Below, one piece after another: positions 1 to 10,445 of a stretch of DNA of 64,000 nt. Position 1 is the first letter of the stretch, and each line of letters starts with the position of its first letter. The stretch is from Batkoa obscura (Eukaryota > Entomophthoromycota > Entomophthoromycetes > Entomophthorales > Batkoaceae): contig JASVEC010000001.1 of NCBI GenBank assembly GCA_030770535.1, positions 992,001 to 1,056,000 on the forward strand, read 5' to 3'. The notes under the pieces are model-generated. The model did no database searches, had not been told where the DNA came from, and was given only the letters and a program-made list of their open reading frames with translations. The translations under genes were made by a program, and so were the position numbers.

Positions 1-1
1 T

Positions 2-950
2 TTATTTTATGCATGTACTCAATTATACCAAACAATTAGTTTAAAAGGGGATATTAGTGGAATAATACTACAACAAAAATTGGATGAGCTACCGAGTACA
101 GCCACAATCATTAATTTGGAAATAAGTATAATAGTCATTTTAGTATTATTTGCAACTTCATTTGCTTTTGTTGCTTACAAGCTTTATCAAGAATATGGAT
201 GGAATTTATACAAACGTATTGGGGCCGATTTACAATTGAAAAGTAAATATACATTAACAATAATATGATAAGTGATAACATTTGATTAGGAATGTTTATG
301 GTTTACCACGTTTTTGTAATGATATTAAAATTTGATATTTTATTCTTTATATCATTTTCAACACAATATCTCGTACTCGTTCTTTACCCCGAAAATAACC
401 TTTCAACTAGTTTTATAGTACATCTCACTGTTTCGTTGGGTATCTGTATTGTATTGTCCTCTCTTGCATTTTGGTCAGTAAGTATAACTAAACTGTTTTT
501 TAAATTAGCACTAAAAGTAATACTCAGGTACGTACTGAAAGTAAATATGGGATAGCTGCATTTGCAGTTGGATGTATAGGGGTTTTGGGATACTTTATTA
601 GTAAATTATATGACATTTATCTAAAAGGAAGTGATTCGGAACGTGCGGAGAGGTTTGGATCATCCAGGATAACTCTAACTGTATTTATAACTTTTTGTAT
701 ATTATTTTCAATAGTAATTTTATTTAATTACAATTTCATCAAATGGTAACAATATTTTTAGCTGACAGTAATTGGTTCTATATTTTGTTATCGTAATTTT
801 GGCCGTGGACTCAAAGATATAAGTAATGAATTTTTGATATTTATTTTATACATATTTATTTTGAGTTTAGTTAATAATAATCACCACGGTAAACTACTTC
901 CAGATGAAAGAGCAAATACACGTAGTAATTCTAGATGGTCTTTAGATTAG
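2..950 (+). CDS. UPF0658-like Golgi membrane protein, 5' partial
   Basis: Multi-pass membrane protein resembling the fungal UPF0658 Golgi apparatus family, whose biochemical function is unknown. The reading frame is open from the window edge, so the true start lies upstream. Exons read by eye are 2-242, 290-477, 528-713, 762-822 and 871-950, with introns of 47-50 nt; the joined frame stays open for 251 codons. Family-like stretches are AYKLYQEYGWNLYKRIGADL, then a hydrophobic LKFDILFFISF segment after intron 1, AFWSVRTESKYG across intron 2, and NFGRGLKDI near the end. About five or six hydrophobic segments are visible. Unspliced, the locus looks frameshifted; splicing removes every problem, so I regard it as intact. 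The family call is from memory of the motif pattern. Confidence 0.75.
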
Positions 951-1702
951 AAAGCTCTAAAATTTCAATTGAATATTAGAATGTATAAATATTCAAACGC
1001 AACTTATTTTTAATATACACAACTAATTTATATAAGTGAGGTTATGGAAGAGTAATACTCGAATTTAGTTTGCTATTTATTGTTGATATTATTTTTTAAT
1101 TCTTAAATAGTGGAAGACATTAATCAAATACATTTTTTTATAATAAAGTAGTTTAAATAATAGTAATCGTATTTTTAGTTTTAAGTTTAATATGATGTTG
1201 TTTTAGTAAAAATTGTACTTATGAATATTATTTGTATTCAATAACTAAATAATATTACCATAGAGTTGTAACAAACCATTAATAGAAATGAAAAAAGGTA
1301 ACCAATAGTTAATAATGCCCTCTTTGACTTATCACCCCCTCCTGATCTTGATAATTTCATCTTTATTACCTGGATTAAACATGAAGCCCCAGCGATCTTT
1401 GAACTCAAGAAATAGTTAAATATAACATAAAATTAAACCTGATTTTACCATGAATCAATGTTAAATACAGTCTAAATTTAAAATTTTATTGCTCATTAAA
1501 TTGTTTAATAATTAAAAATGATAAACCATCCTATTTTATCCAAATTCCAGCTATTTCAGGCATAATAAAAATACAATACAATTTTAATATACTTTATTTC
1601 TATATTATTTCTATATTGTTTTAACTTTATTACAAAAAATTCTAATGGATTTTTCATTTTATGCTATACTTTTTTACTCACTATCGTTTGAAAATAAAGA
1701 AC
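951..1702. other. Intergenic, nothing recognised
   Basis: AT-rich spacer between the convergent UPF0658-like gene and EFG1. It holds the 3' ends of both and poly(A)-like AT tracts; no further gene or repeat was seen. Confidence 0.6.
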
Positions 1703-2713
1703 TTAATCATCCGATTCATTTTCGTCTGACTCATTCTCTTCTGATTCATCTTCATTAGATTCACTTTCTTCTGATTTACTTTCATTTGACTCGTTATCTT
1801 CTGATTCATCATCTTCTGATTCATCATCTTCTTGGTCAGTTCCTTCATCTTTACCAAAGAAATCATCATTATCAATATTACCTTTAGGTTCTTCAGTTTC
1901 TTCTAATAATCTCATTTAGATTTCATCTTATAACAATTTAATCATTTTACCTTTAACGGAACCAGCAGTAGTAGTATCATCCTTTTTAGAAAATGTGGTG
2001 CTATTAGTTGCTTTTTTAGGAAGTTTTCCTTCCAAAACTTGTAATTTAATTTGCTCTCGAATCTCTGTTTTTCTAATATTTGACTTTGTACCAGTTTGAT
2101 CTTCAGTTGCATTATTGGGGTATAAAGAAATGTATTTTTCAGTCATAGGGAAGTGCTAAGATGATAAGATTTTAATTCCAAAAAGATAACTAAAAACTTA
2201 CTAAAATATAGTTCAAGTCAACATTAGCTTCAAGTAATTCCAACTCTAATGATCCTTTTTTATCGTCATCTTCTGTTTCCATTAATTCTTTTTCTATCTT
2301 TCTGATTTTCCTTTCTACTTTCTTTTTTTCAAAGAACATTACCATTTTATACTTATCTCTGTTTTCTTTGAGCTTCTTTTCTAATTCGCTTTCTTCTATT
2401 TGAATTTGTAATGCTTTGAGTTTACGTTCCATCTCCACTTTAACTTGGGTACTCAAGTTAGGCTAAATATTGACATTAATTCAAAATGAAATGATAAATT
2501 AAGTACCTTTTTTAAAAGTCGAATGGTATCTCTTAAACTCTTTTTAAGGTTTTTAGCCTTAGTAGCAACTTCGGTATTTTCACCATCTAGTTTTTTAAAT
2601 GATTGATGCTTTGGTTTTGACTCTACTTCATCCCTTTGTTCAACTTGTGGCTTTTTTCTCTTAGCTATTGGGGTCCTGTTAGCATTGCTATTGTCTATTC
2701 TTTTATTTACCAT
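1703..2713 (-). CDS. EFG1: rRNA-processing protein EFG1
   Basis: Nucleolar protein needed for 18S rRNA maturation and small-subunit assembly in yeast (family knowledge). Four exons on the minus strand: 2507-2713, 2202-2462, 1951-2155 and 1703-1902, with introns of 44, 46 and 48 nt; together they encode about 290 aa. Family features are a basic N-terminus, the KKSLRDTIRLLKK helix, a long charged coiled coil containing MVMFFEKKKVERKIRKIEKE, and the hallmark DLNYILHFPMTEKYISLYPN, which forms across intron 2. The C-terminal exon is an acidic Glu/Asp/Ser/Asn tail, reached by splicing from AGSVK into EETEEP. The acidic tail is not a separate gene: its apparent upstream Met lies in intron 3. Single-copy housekeeping gene with no visible damage. 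Confidence 0.9.
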
Positions 2714-3518
2714 TTTAAAACTGAATCGAATTTGATTAAAAAATAGTTTGATAATAAAAGTTTCGAAAATTAGAATTTACAGTTTTACACAAATTAACAT
2801 AATGCTTTTACATGAAACATTGGCTTTTTTAATATGTACAATTTTACAAGTTAACTCATTTTTCAAAAGATAATAAATTAGTTATAAGTTTTAATAAGAG
2901 ACTCATAATATTCATATATAAGCTCTATTGGTTCACATATTTAATATAAACTTTAAACATCTCTATCCCAAATCAAATCAAATAGCTACTAGCACTTATC
3001 TAGTATATTCGAAATAACTTGAAGCTATTAAAAAGCATAAATTTCAAGAGCGTTATTTTTATTATTAAAATTGAAATATAATATACACTATCAAAGCTTT
3101 ATTATTTTTTGATCACCTTTTAAAGTATGGATAAGTGTTTTTTTGGTTTCATCACTTTTCTATTTAAGTGCTATTTAAGTGGAAAAATTGCTAGTAAAAT
3201 TCTTAAACAAAAAAATATATCTCCATATTTAATTATTTATTGTTTCAATATTCAAATTTTAATTCCATCCAAAAAATTTTACAAAAATGGTTCAAAACCT
3301 TAAAAAATCATGAAGATCTGAAAGAGAAAAAAAAGCCAAAATTAGAAGTGTATATGAAAATCAAAGCAATAGACTAACTAAAAATAATAAAGAATGATCA
3401 ACTAAAGAATGACTTAAAGGTAGATCAGTATTCTAAAATATGAACATTTTTCTGAGCTAACTCTTATCTTATTTTTTTCTATTTAGGTTGACCCTATTCC
3501 ATATATTACTTTAAAATT
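2714..3518. other. Intergenic with one MITE
   Basis: Divergent promoter region between EFG1 (-) and the secreted-protein gene (+). It contains one MITE copy at about 3126-3227; otherwise no recognisable element. Confidence 0.6.
3126..3227 (+). mobile_element. 105-bp MITE, copy 1 (diverged)
   Basis: Contains the family core GGTTTCATCACTTTT, a central half-match to AGCGCT and TTAGTAAAATTCTTAAAC-like sequence, ending in CTCCATA. The left end is GGATAAG rather than GGGGATG, so this is an older copy. Confidence 0.8.
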
Positions 3519-4229
3519 ATGAAGTTAAATAATTTCTTCTTATTTTTGTTTACCAGTGTAGCATTAGCTGGTGTTATTAATCAAGACACTGTTGATAATG
3601 AGAATGGGCTTGCTTTCGCTGATGATGCATTACTAGAACTTAATTCGAATGTGGATTATGGTAAATCGACTGTCGATGTAAAGGATGAAGCAGACGATAA
3701 AGCAGTCGCAATATTAGACATATTGAAGCCTGGTATATTAGGACCCTTATTGTTAGAAGGCAAAAACTTTGATTATGAGAAAATTGGTCTTAGCAAGAAA
3801 AATTATTTTATAATGAAAAATATATTATTGCCTAGATTAAAGAGTAAAGTAATCAAAGAAGTTAAGAACGCATTGAAGAAAATACGTAAAGGAAAATCCA
3901 GCGCAGAGATCAAGAAGAATTATCGAGATAGTATTGATCTTATTGCTGGCTCGAACTTGGGCGAGCTTGAGGACAAAACTTTGAAGGATCTAGTTAAGAG
4001 GTTCGGGAACAACAAAGAGTACCTCAGTGATATTCCTATCCTTATTATTTATCTCAAGGATTTATTTGAAGGTGAAGTACTTAAGGTAGTCGATGAATTT
4101 TTCACTGAATGTAACCAATACAGACCTGATGTAGCTATAGTATTGAAAAAGACCATTGATAAAATCCAGAGTAACTTTAGAATTTTCCCTAAGGATTACT
4201 ACAAATCATTAAAAAATGCCTACCATTAA
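3519..4229 (+). CDS. Secreted alpha-helical protein of unknown function
   Basis: A 236-aa intronless protein that I do not recognise. The first 17 residues (MKLNNFFLFLFTSVALA) are a clear signal peptide, with cleavage likely before GVINQD. An acidic linker follows to about residue 65, then a lysine-rich, predicted all-helical region with two leucine-rich stretches (ILDILKPGILGPLLLEG near 67 and IPILIIYLKDLFEG near 170). There is one cysteine in the mature part, so no disulfide core. No transmembrane segment or GPI signal is visible, which suggests release outside the cell. Codon use is somewhat richer in G and C than the flanking DNA, supporting a real gene. An effector-like or cell-surface role is possible but not shown. 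Confidence 0.75.
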   Translation: MKLNNFFLFLFTSVALAGVINQDTVDNENGLAFADDALLELNSNVDYGKSTVDVKDEADDKAVAILDILKPGILGPLLLEGKNFDYEKIGLSKKNYFIMKNILLPRLKSKVIKEVKNALKKIRKGKSSAEIKKNYRDSIDLIAGSNLGELEDKTLKDLVKRFGNNKEYLSDIPILIIYLKDLFEGEVLKVVDEFFTECNQYRPDVAIVLKKTIDKIQSNFRIFPKDYYKSLKNAYH

Positions 4230-4741
4230 TTAGATAAGCAAAATAAATTTTATTGATGATACTTTATAAATTTTGTTGATTATTTTTGTTTTTTTGAATA
4301 CATATTTTACACTTAATAGTACTCAAAACCCCAATCTATTTTAAAATAACCCCCATAAAGGTTAATTTCTTTAATTTAAAAATTTGGTACAAACCGCATA
4401 TCGGGATGTATTTTTTGTTTAAGAATTTTACTAACAGTCTTTCCACTCAAATAGCACTTAAAAAATGGAAAAAGTGATGAAATCAAAAAAACACCTCTAT
4501 GATACTTTATTCTCACATTTTAAATATACTATTTTACTTAATGTTAACAATTGACAGTATAAATTTATTTAATTTTATATAAAAACGCTGATAAGAAATA
4601 GTAAAAGGAATAAATTTTAATTAGGTATAAATAAGCATTTAGAATCTTGACATTATTGTAAACTAGTTCACAAGAACAAAATATTTTTAAATTAATAGTT
4701 TTTTTTAACTAAAAATTGCACTTTTAAATCAAAAAACACTA
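4230..4741. other. Intergenic with one MITE
   Basis: Spacer between two convergent genes, holding a reverse-oriented MITE at about 4399-4502 and otherwise featureless AT-rich DNA. Confidence 0.6.
4399..4502 (-). mobile_element. 105-bp MITE, copy 2
   Basis: Reverse-orientation copy: GGGATGTA at the left, TTTAAGAATTTTACTAAC, CTCAAATAGCACTT in the centre and AAGTGATGAAATC before the CACCTCTAT right end. Confidence 0.85.
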
Positions 4742-6037
4742 TTAACTAGCTATTTTTTCGTTGATAGTTGTAATCCATTTATCTCTTTCAGATTCATCTT
4801 TACTAGCTAGTTTATATGTTCTTCTTGATGTTTTGAATTTAAAACAGTGTGCTCTCGATTTAGAGGTTGTCGTAGCTAAAGTTACTTCCGATATGTCTTT
4901 TAATGGGATCATAGCTAATAACTCATATTCCTAAAACGTTATTTTAGTTTAGTTTCAAACTTATTTAATTTATCAAATACCCTTTCATCTTTATAGTAGC
5001 ACAGATTATCTGCTCTTAACACAAACCATCTTTTACGCCAGGCCTACCAAATTAAGTTAACTTTATAAAACTGGTAGCTATAAGATAAATTACTCTGTAT
5101 CCTTCACAATGTTTGTATAGAATGCCTTGCATATAAATTGAATTGTCCGTGCTAGAAGGTATTGCTGATAAATCCAAACCCAAACTATTCATAGGAGGTG
5201 AGGAGGATACTCCGACTGGGGTAGTCGGAGAATAATAGCTTTGATCCAAATTATTATCGCCTTCTAAATCGGAATAATCGCTAGTTAAATCTAAAGCTTC
5301 ATGAGGGAAAGGTGTTGAATGGGAAGGGTTGGAAGAAAATGACCCAGCAGACAAATGCTTTGAGGCCCAAGAACCATCTGAATCTGAGCCACTTTTTTTG
5401 TGTTCTTTCTTTTCGTTCAATATAGCTATTATGTTTGGCTCAGAGAGTGGCATTGATTCCCTTGCTTGTAACAACGTTTTGATCCAATCTTTTCTATCGT
5501 CAGAATCATAACATTGGAAATAGTATTTCTTTTTTGGTGTTCCGATTATAAATACGTTTTCTCGCTTTTTCTTATTATATTCTTCGATTTTTGATGTACG
5601 AAATAAATCAATGCTATTTTGAAGTTCATACTCCTAAGTAATTTAGATTAAAAATATACTAGAATTTAGATTTAATTTACTTTATCGTCTTTATATATTG
5701 ACAGTACATGATTTCTTAATACCAACCATCGAGTTTTCCATTGCTATTTTCTTAGTTAGTTAGTTTAAAATTTAGGTTTGTTTATTTACGTTTCTAGCTC
5801 GAAATCTTTTTTCAACATAACCAGACTTAAGTGTCCTATTTTCTTCTATTGCTTGTTGTGAAATAACATGTGTATATGGTTCCATCTCCCGTCCAATATC
5901 AGATTCTTCAGTAATATCAAAATTTTGTTCCGTTGGAGTAGTTACCGCTGGTAATGGCTTACAGAAACTCTAATTGAAACTTTAACTATAATCTAGTAAA
6001 ACATAAGTAAAATTACCGGTTGAAATTCGGAGTTCAT
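4742..6037 (-). CDS. Two-PH-domain protein, OPY1-like
   Basis: Predicted phosphoinositide-binding adaptor with two pleckstrin homology domains, similar in layout and size to yeast Opy1, which binds PI(4,5)P2 (family knowledge). Six exons: 6017-6037, 5790-5969, 5681-5743, 5094-5633, 4981-5043 and 4742-4930, with introns of 46-50 nt; 351 aa. PH1 (about residues 55-150) runs from LKSGYVEKRF through WKTRWLVLRNHVLSIYKDDK to the closing Trp helix DDRKDWIKTL. A Ser-rich linker follows. PH2 (about 240-350) runs from YMQGILYKHCEGYR through AWRKRWFVLRADNLCYYKDE to ESERDKWITTINEKIAS. The two 63-nt exons sit at the same place in each domain and encode matching strands, suggesting an ancient internal duplication. 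Assignment to Opy1 rather than another double-PH protein rests on architecture. Confidence 0.8.
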
Positions 6038-6939
6038 AGTGTATAAATTAAAATAAATAAAAGTGAATAAAATTAATGATAGAGTTCTATCTAAATTCTT
6101 CTGAACATGACTACATAACCTAATTCATTAAATTTTATTAGTGTTGAGCTTTTCCCCATTTTATAACCCCAATCAGATCGTGATTTTGACTAGTGATTGA
6201 CCCAGTTATTTGTGCATTTTTTCAAGTCATTTGCTTTTATGGTTCGAAAACATATGGACTGCAAAATCAGCAACAAGTAGAAAGCTTATTGGCCTGGTAT
6301 TTTGGTGACCTAAGCAAAATGGTCTATTTAAGTCGATAGGGCTTTTAGAATTAGTTAAATTAATCATACTTCTATACTTGGGAATATTATTTTAACACTT
6401 TAGTTTTATTAAGGATTTTTGAGCCTAGAAAGTAGCTTTAATTATATTCGCTAATGTTTTGTAATTTAGAAGTTGTTGGATAACTAAAAATTTCTATTGT
6501 TTTAATGTAAGATAATGTCTTCGAGCAAAATGATGTTATTAAAATCATATTTCTAACTAGAAATAGCCCTTTAATGTCATGATCGTGATTTACTGAGATG
6601 TTAATTTATTTATTGAAATTGTTTGGTAACTTTATATTAGTAAAATATGGGCAAAAATAAGGTAAAAGTTAGTTATTTTATAAATATTCTAGGAGTTGAG
6701 TAATATTCAAACCACAAAATATTATATTTAAACATTGATGCTTAGTGAAAAGTTATAAAACAAAGTTTTATGATATATGGGAATCCAAGTGAGATACTCC
6801 CCATTATTTTTCAGAATTTAACTAATGTTTTTAAACACAATCTAATATCTTGACAATGGTAATCAATTGTAAAAAAAATAGCTATTCTACAAAAACTGAT
6901 TATTTTTAGCTGAAAATTATACTATAATTAAAATAAAGT

Positions 6940-6998
6940 TTAAAAATTTCTTAAAAAAGGGAAAAAGTAATGAAACTAAAAAAACACTCTTGTATTTT
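6940..6998 (-). mobile_element. MITE fragment
   Basis: Only one half of the element is present: an AAAAAGGGAAAAAGTAATGA-type core followed by CTAAAAAAACACTC. Confidence 0.6.
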
Positions 6999-7074
6999 AC
7001 TTTTCAATTATTTGTCTACTTTTTACTTAAAATTGTAAAAAAATATAACAATGAACTTAGTAGTTGAATAAAAA

Positions 7075-7180
7075 TATAAGGGTGTTTTTTTAGTTTCATT
7101 ACTTTTTCCCTTTTTTTAAGCGCTATTTAAGTGGAAAAATTGTTAGTAAAATTTTTAAATATAGAAATACATCCCCATAT
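7075..7180 (+). mobile_element. 105-bp MITE, near full length
   Basis: Starts GGGTGTTTTTTTAGTTTCAT, has the palindromic AGCGCT centre and TTGTTAGTAAAAT, and ends ATACATCCCCATAT. Confidence 0.9.
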
Positions 7181-7183
7181 GAT

Positions 7184-7283
7184 ATATGGAAATCTTTTTT
7201 GGTTTTATTACTTTTTCCATTTTTTAAGCACTGTTGAACGTAAATAATAATAACCTTCTTAAATAAAGAAACATCTCCATATA
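7184..7283 (+). mobile_element. 105-bp MITE, diverged copy next to the previous one
   Basis: Begins three bases after the previous copy, in the same direction. TTTTCCATTTTTTAAGCACT is intact but the right half has drifted; it ends ACATCTCCATATA. Confidence 0.8.
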
Positions 7284-7445
7284 TAAAATAAAAAGACGTA
7301 TTTTTAACAAAAATTGAATAATAAGATAAAAAAATTTACAAACAGTATATAAAAAATTCATTATCGTTTAAAATAAATAATCAACTCAATAGTTGAACTA
7401 AACAAAACCTTCTTTAATATATTGAAAGTACAAGTTGATAACTCT

Positions 7446-10345
7446 TTAATTCTGTTGTTTAGCAACCCTCGAGAATATTGCAAAGAGGTCATTGATTGTA
7501 AATTCCAAAGTTATATTGGATCCGGGGTAGCAGGACTTAATAAGTTCACTCATTTTTTTATGCTGGTTAATAAATTCTTCTTGAATTTCTCTCCATATCA
7601 CCTGTAATAATCCTTCTTCTTCACTAAAATGCTTTTTAACTCTGGTGTACAAGACTAAAATAGATTTCCTAATCTAAAATAAAGTATGAAAAAAGAGATA
7701 AATAAATAAAAATAAAAGTACCTCGTCTGCTGGAAACATAACAATAACTTTCTTAAGCGCTGTTTTATTATAAGAATTATTAAATCCAACTTCTTCAGGA
7801 GATCTACTACGGAGAAGTGCTTCAATGCCTTCAAAAAACTCCTAAATAAATGTATAAATATAAAAAAGAAACTCTTTGATACTATGCTTACTAATAATTT
7901 CCCTAATGGACGTTTAATAACGTCTTTAACATAAGCCTGTAAATGTGTGTTATATGAGCTACGAGCTTGTTCATTAAAGCCCCCAATAGTTGAATTCTTT
8001 TTGTATCTGCCAGTTTCCATATAAAAGTAGTGCATATTTTCTTAAGGATTATATTATTAATTATCTTGTCTACTATGAACTATTTTACCTAAAATGATAA
8101 TATGAAGATTTAACTGTTCCTTTTCTAAATGCTCAGATTGCTTTGCAGAAACTTCTAAATTATCAAACATAACATTGACAATTTTTTGATAACATTTATC
8201 CATTTGTTGACGTATGGGGGTTTCTGCACTACCAATAAAGGCCTCCATTCGATTCAAAAATTCCTAAGTGAGATATTAGAATAATTTTTATTAATATGTT
8301 CATATTTACTGGGAACGTCTTGAAAAAAGATAGAATACCACTTCTTTTTTTACCAGAAACCTGTAACTCTTTTATTGCTTTCACTTGTTCATCCTTTCAA
8401 TAATTTTAAAATAAAATAAATAAAACAATTATAAATCTTACAACATTCTTATCAAGATGCATACGGAAAAGACTATGCACATTATTTAAATTTTTTAAAA
8501 GGAACTCTTGGTTACTGTTTTCACATCTTTCAATAAATGTTTCCGCTTTGACTAAAAGTACGACCAACAATCTAGAACCGTTATTTTCAATTCAAATATA
8601 GTTAATTAAACTTACGTCCAATCAAATTTGATCAACGTTTCACCAAGAGCGCTTAACTCTGATGATAAATTCGAGAACATGGTTTCCATATTTTCACTAA
8701 AAAAATTAGTATGAAAATAAACTGAAATAAAAATAGGTACGAGATTCTTTTACGAATTTTCACATCATTCTGAGCTTTACGGAGTCCAAGAAGATCAGAA
8801 TCTTTGATAGGTGCTTGATATTTTTCCCATTCTCTTACCCATTGTTGAAAATCTAATGATTTTACCCCAATATGGAACATTAAAGTAAAAAAATTCTGCT
8901 CTTTAATAATATCTGGAAAAATAACGTTTAATATTTGATTTAAAACCTATTAGAATTTTAGTCATGGTTTTAATTTTATGCATATCAGACTTACAACATC
9001 AGGTGGTTGTTTTGGGTCTGTAACAATATCTGAGCCAGTTCGACGATGTAAAGTGGGACCAAGTTTATTTGAGCTTGGGTTTGTGAATACTTGAATACTG
9101 ATTTTATTAAATCTATTAAAAAAATAAACAAAGGCTTACAATATTTTACGTCATCCGTATTAGCTTTCTTCAAAAAAGTTAAACTTCTAAATGTCTCAGA
9201 AAGGCCTTTGTATTCTGAGCTATAGATATTTCCAACCGCAGCTGAGTAAGCCTAAGTACAATAAACAAAAAGTAGAGTAGCAATATATAATGATTACATG
9301 TTGGAGCTCATTGTGCCTACTAGGATCCATTTCACTTAGCCATAGTGTTAAACCTCTAAATTTTGAAAGTTCTTCTTTTATATTTTTCATATCAATTCTT
9401 AATTTTGTGCCTTTTCCTTGCCCAGTAAGGGCAGTATTTACCTATTAAAAAATTAGAAAACTACTTAAAAATAGTTTGGGCAGCTTACTTGATAATTGAA
9501 CATAACTTTTAAATATTCAAAAGCACGCGATGAGAAATTGTTCGCTTGAAGAATGTTGGCTTCCATTTGCTCGTTTATAACCGACATGTCTTTAACACCT
9601 TCCTCATAGTTTGTTTTAATGGTTCTTTGTATAGAAGCTGCGGCATCTAAAATTGTTTTCATACCACCTTCAGTTTCAAACTTAGTTTTTCTAAGTACAT
9701 CTGCTAAACTATCTGGAACAGAAACTTGCCCCTAATTCAAATTATAATAATGGCTGTTATATTGAAAAAATTATATCTACCAGGACTTTTTCAACCTCTT
9801 CAAGTAAATTTTGCTGATTGCGACTTTGTATTTGTAATGCCTCATTTAAAGATTGAATTTGAAATATATCATCACCCAATGACTAAGTGAAAGTTAAATA
9901 TAGAATAAAATATAAAGAAATAATATACATCTAACTCAGTTTTATATAGTGTCAGCCAACTGTCCACCCCATCTAATTCATAAATAGCTCTGTCTATTCT
10001 ATCAATAATTGCTTCAACTTGACCATCAGTTTCTAACACTGCACCTATATTAGCCTAAAAATCAATGCATTCATATAAGTTTGAAATATATAGTATTACT
10101 GTTTCTAATAAAGATAATTCATTTAGTAAACCAGACTCAAGTGCTGCTGCATCTTTTCCAGCTTTCCAGTGAAATTCTGTTAAAAGTTCTTCAACATTGA
10201 TAATCTCGTCATCTTCTCTACCTGCTCCTGGAGTGTTTATATCTACAGTAGTAGAGTTTGTACTAATATTGGACCTATTCTTTTCCATCTTTTGTGGGAT
10301 AGTTAAAAACCCTGCCCCACTACCCATATTGCCATTTTTTGTCAT
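7446..10345 (-). CDS. SEC3: Exocyst complex component SEC3
   Basis: Subunit of the exocyst, which tethers secretory vesicles to the plasma membrane at growth sites. I read fifteen exons: 10100-10345, 9929-10054, 9781-9882, 9489-9731, 9298-9441, 9140-9251, 8995-9089, 8741-8946, 8616-8696, 8442-8571, 8310-8393, 8089-8263, 7892-8040, 7722-7841 and 7446-7673. All introns are 44-50 nt; the joined frame is 746 aa. The N-terminal coiled-coil region begins NVEELLTEFHWKAGKDAAAL. The C-terminal Sec3 domain is highly typical: ENMHYFYMETGRY, AYVKDVIKRPLGKLLEFFEG, TALKKVIVMFPADEI and LIKSCYPGSNITLEFTIND. Only about 50 residues precede the coiled coil, so the N-terminal phosphoinositide-binding PH-like domain of many Sec3 proteins is not visible. 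The divergent GWT1 start, 100 bp away, leaves no room for it. Confidence 0.92.
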
Positions 10346-10445
10346 ATTAATTTTTATGAAAACGAATAGATAGAAATTTGAGCCACAATTTTATATGCTC
10401 TTTTTAAATCATTAAAACTCAGATTGACTTTCATTTCGAGTTAAA
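10346..10445. promoter_or_regulatory. Shared SEC3/GWT1 bidirectional promoter
   Basis: Only 100 bp separate the divergent start codons of SEC3 and GWT1. Both leaders and promoters must fit here or overlap the coding exons. No clear TATA box is seen in either direction. Confidence 0.6.

Larger units (their letters stand above)
6038..7445. other. Intergenic with three MITE copies
   Basis: Divergent or terminal spacer between the OPY1-like gene and SEC3. The right half is a small MITE cluster (a fragment near 6940-6998, then two copies back to back). No gene seen in 6040-6940. Confidence 0.6.

Noticed and set aside
478-870. Apparent frameshifts and stops in the UPF0658-like gene
   Set aside because: Three introns of 48-50 nt with good donors and acceptors remove every break and restore family motifs.
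1681-1915. Stand-alone acidic or Met/Lys-rich small proteins on the minus strand
   Set aside because: The acidic frame is the last exon of EFG1, and the Met-rich one is its shadow in another frame.
5329-5511. Plus-strand 60-aa frame
   Set aside because: Antisense shadow of the OPY1-like exon.
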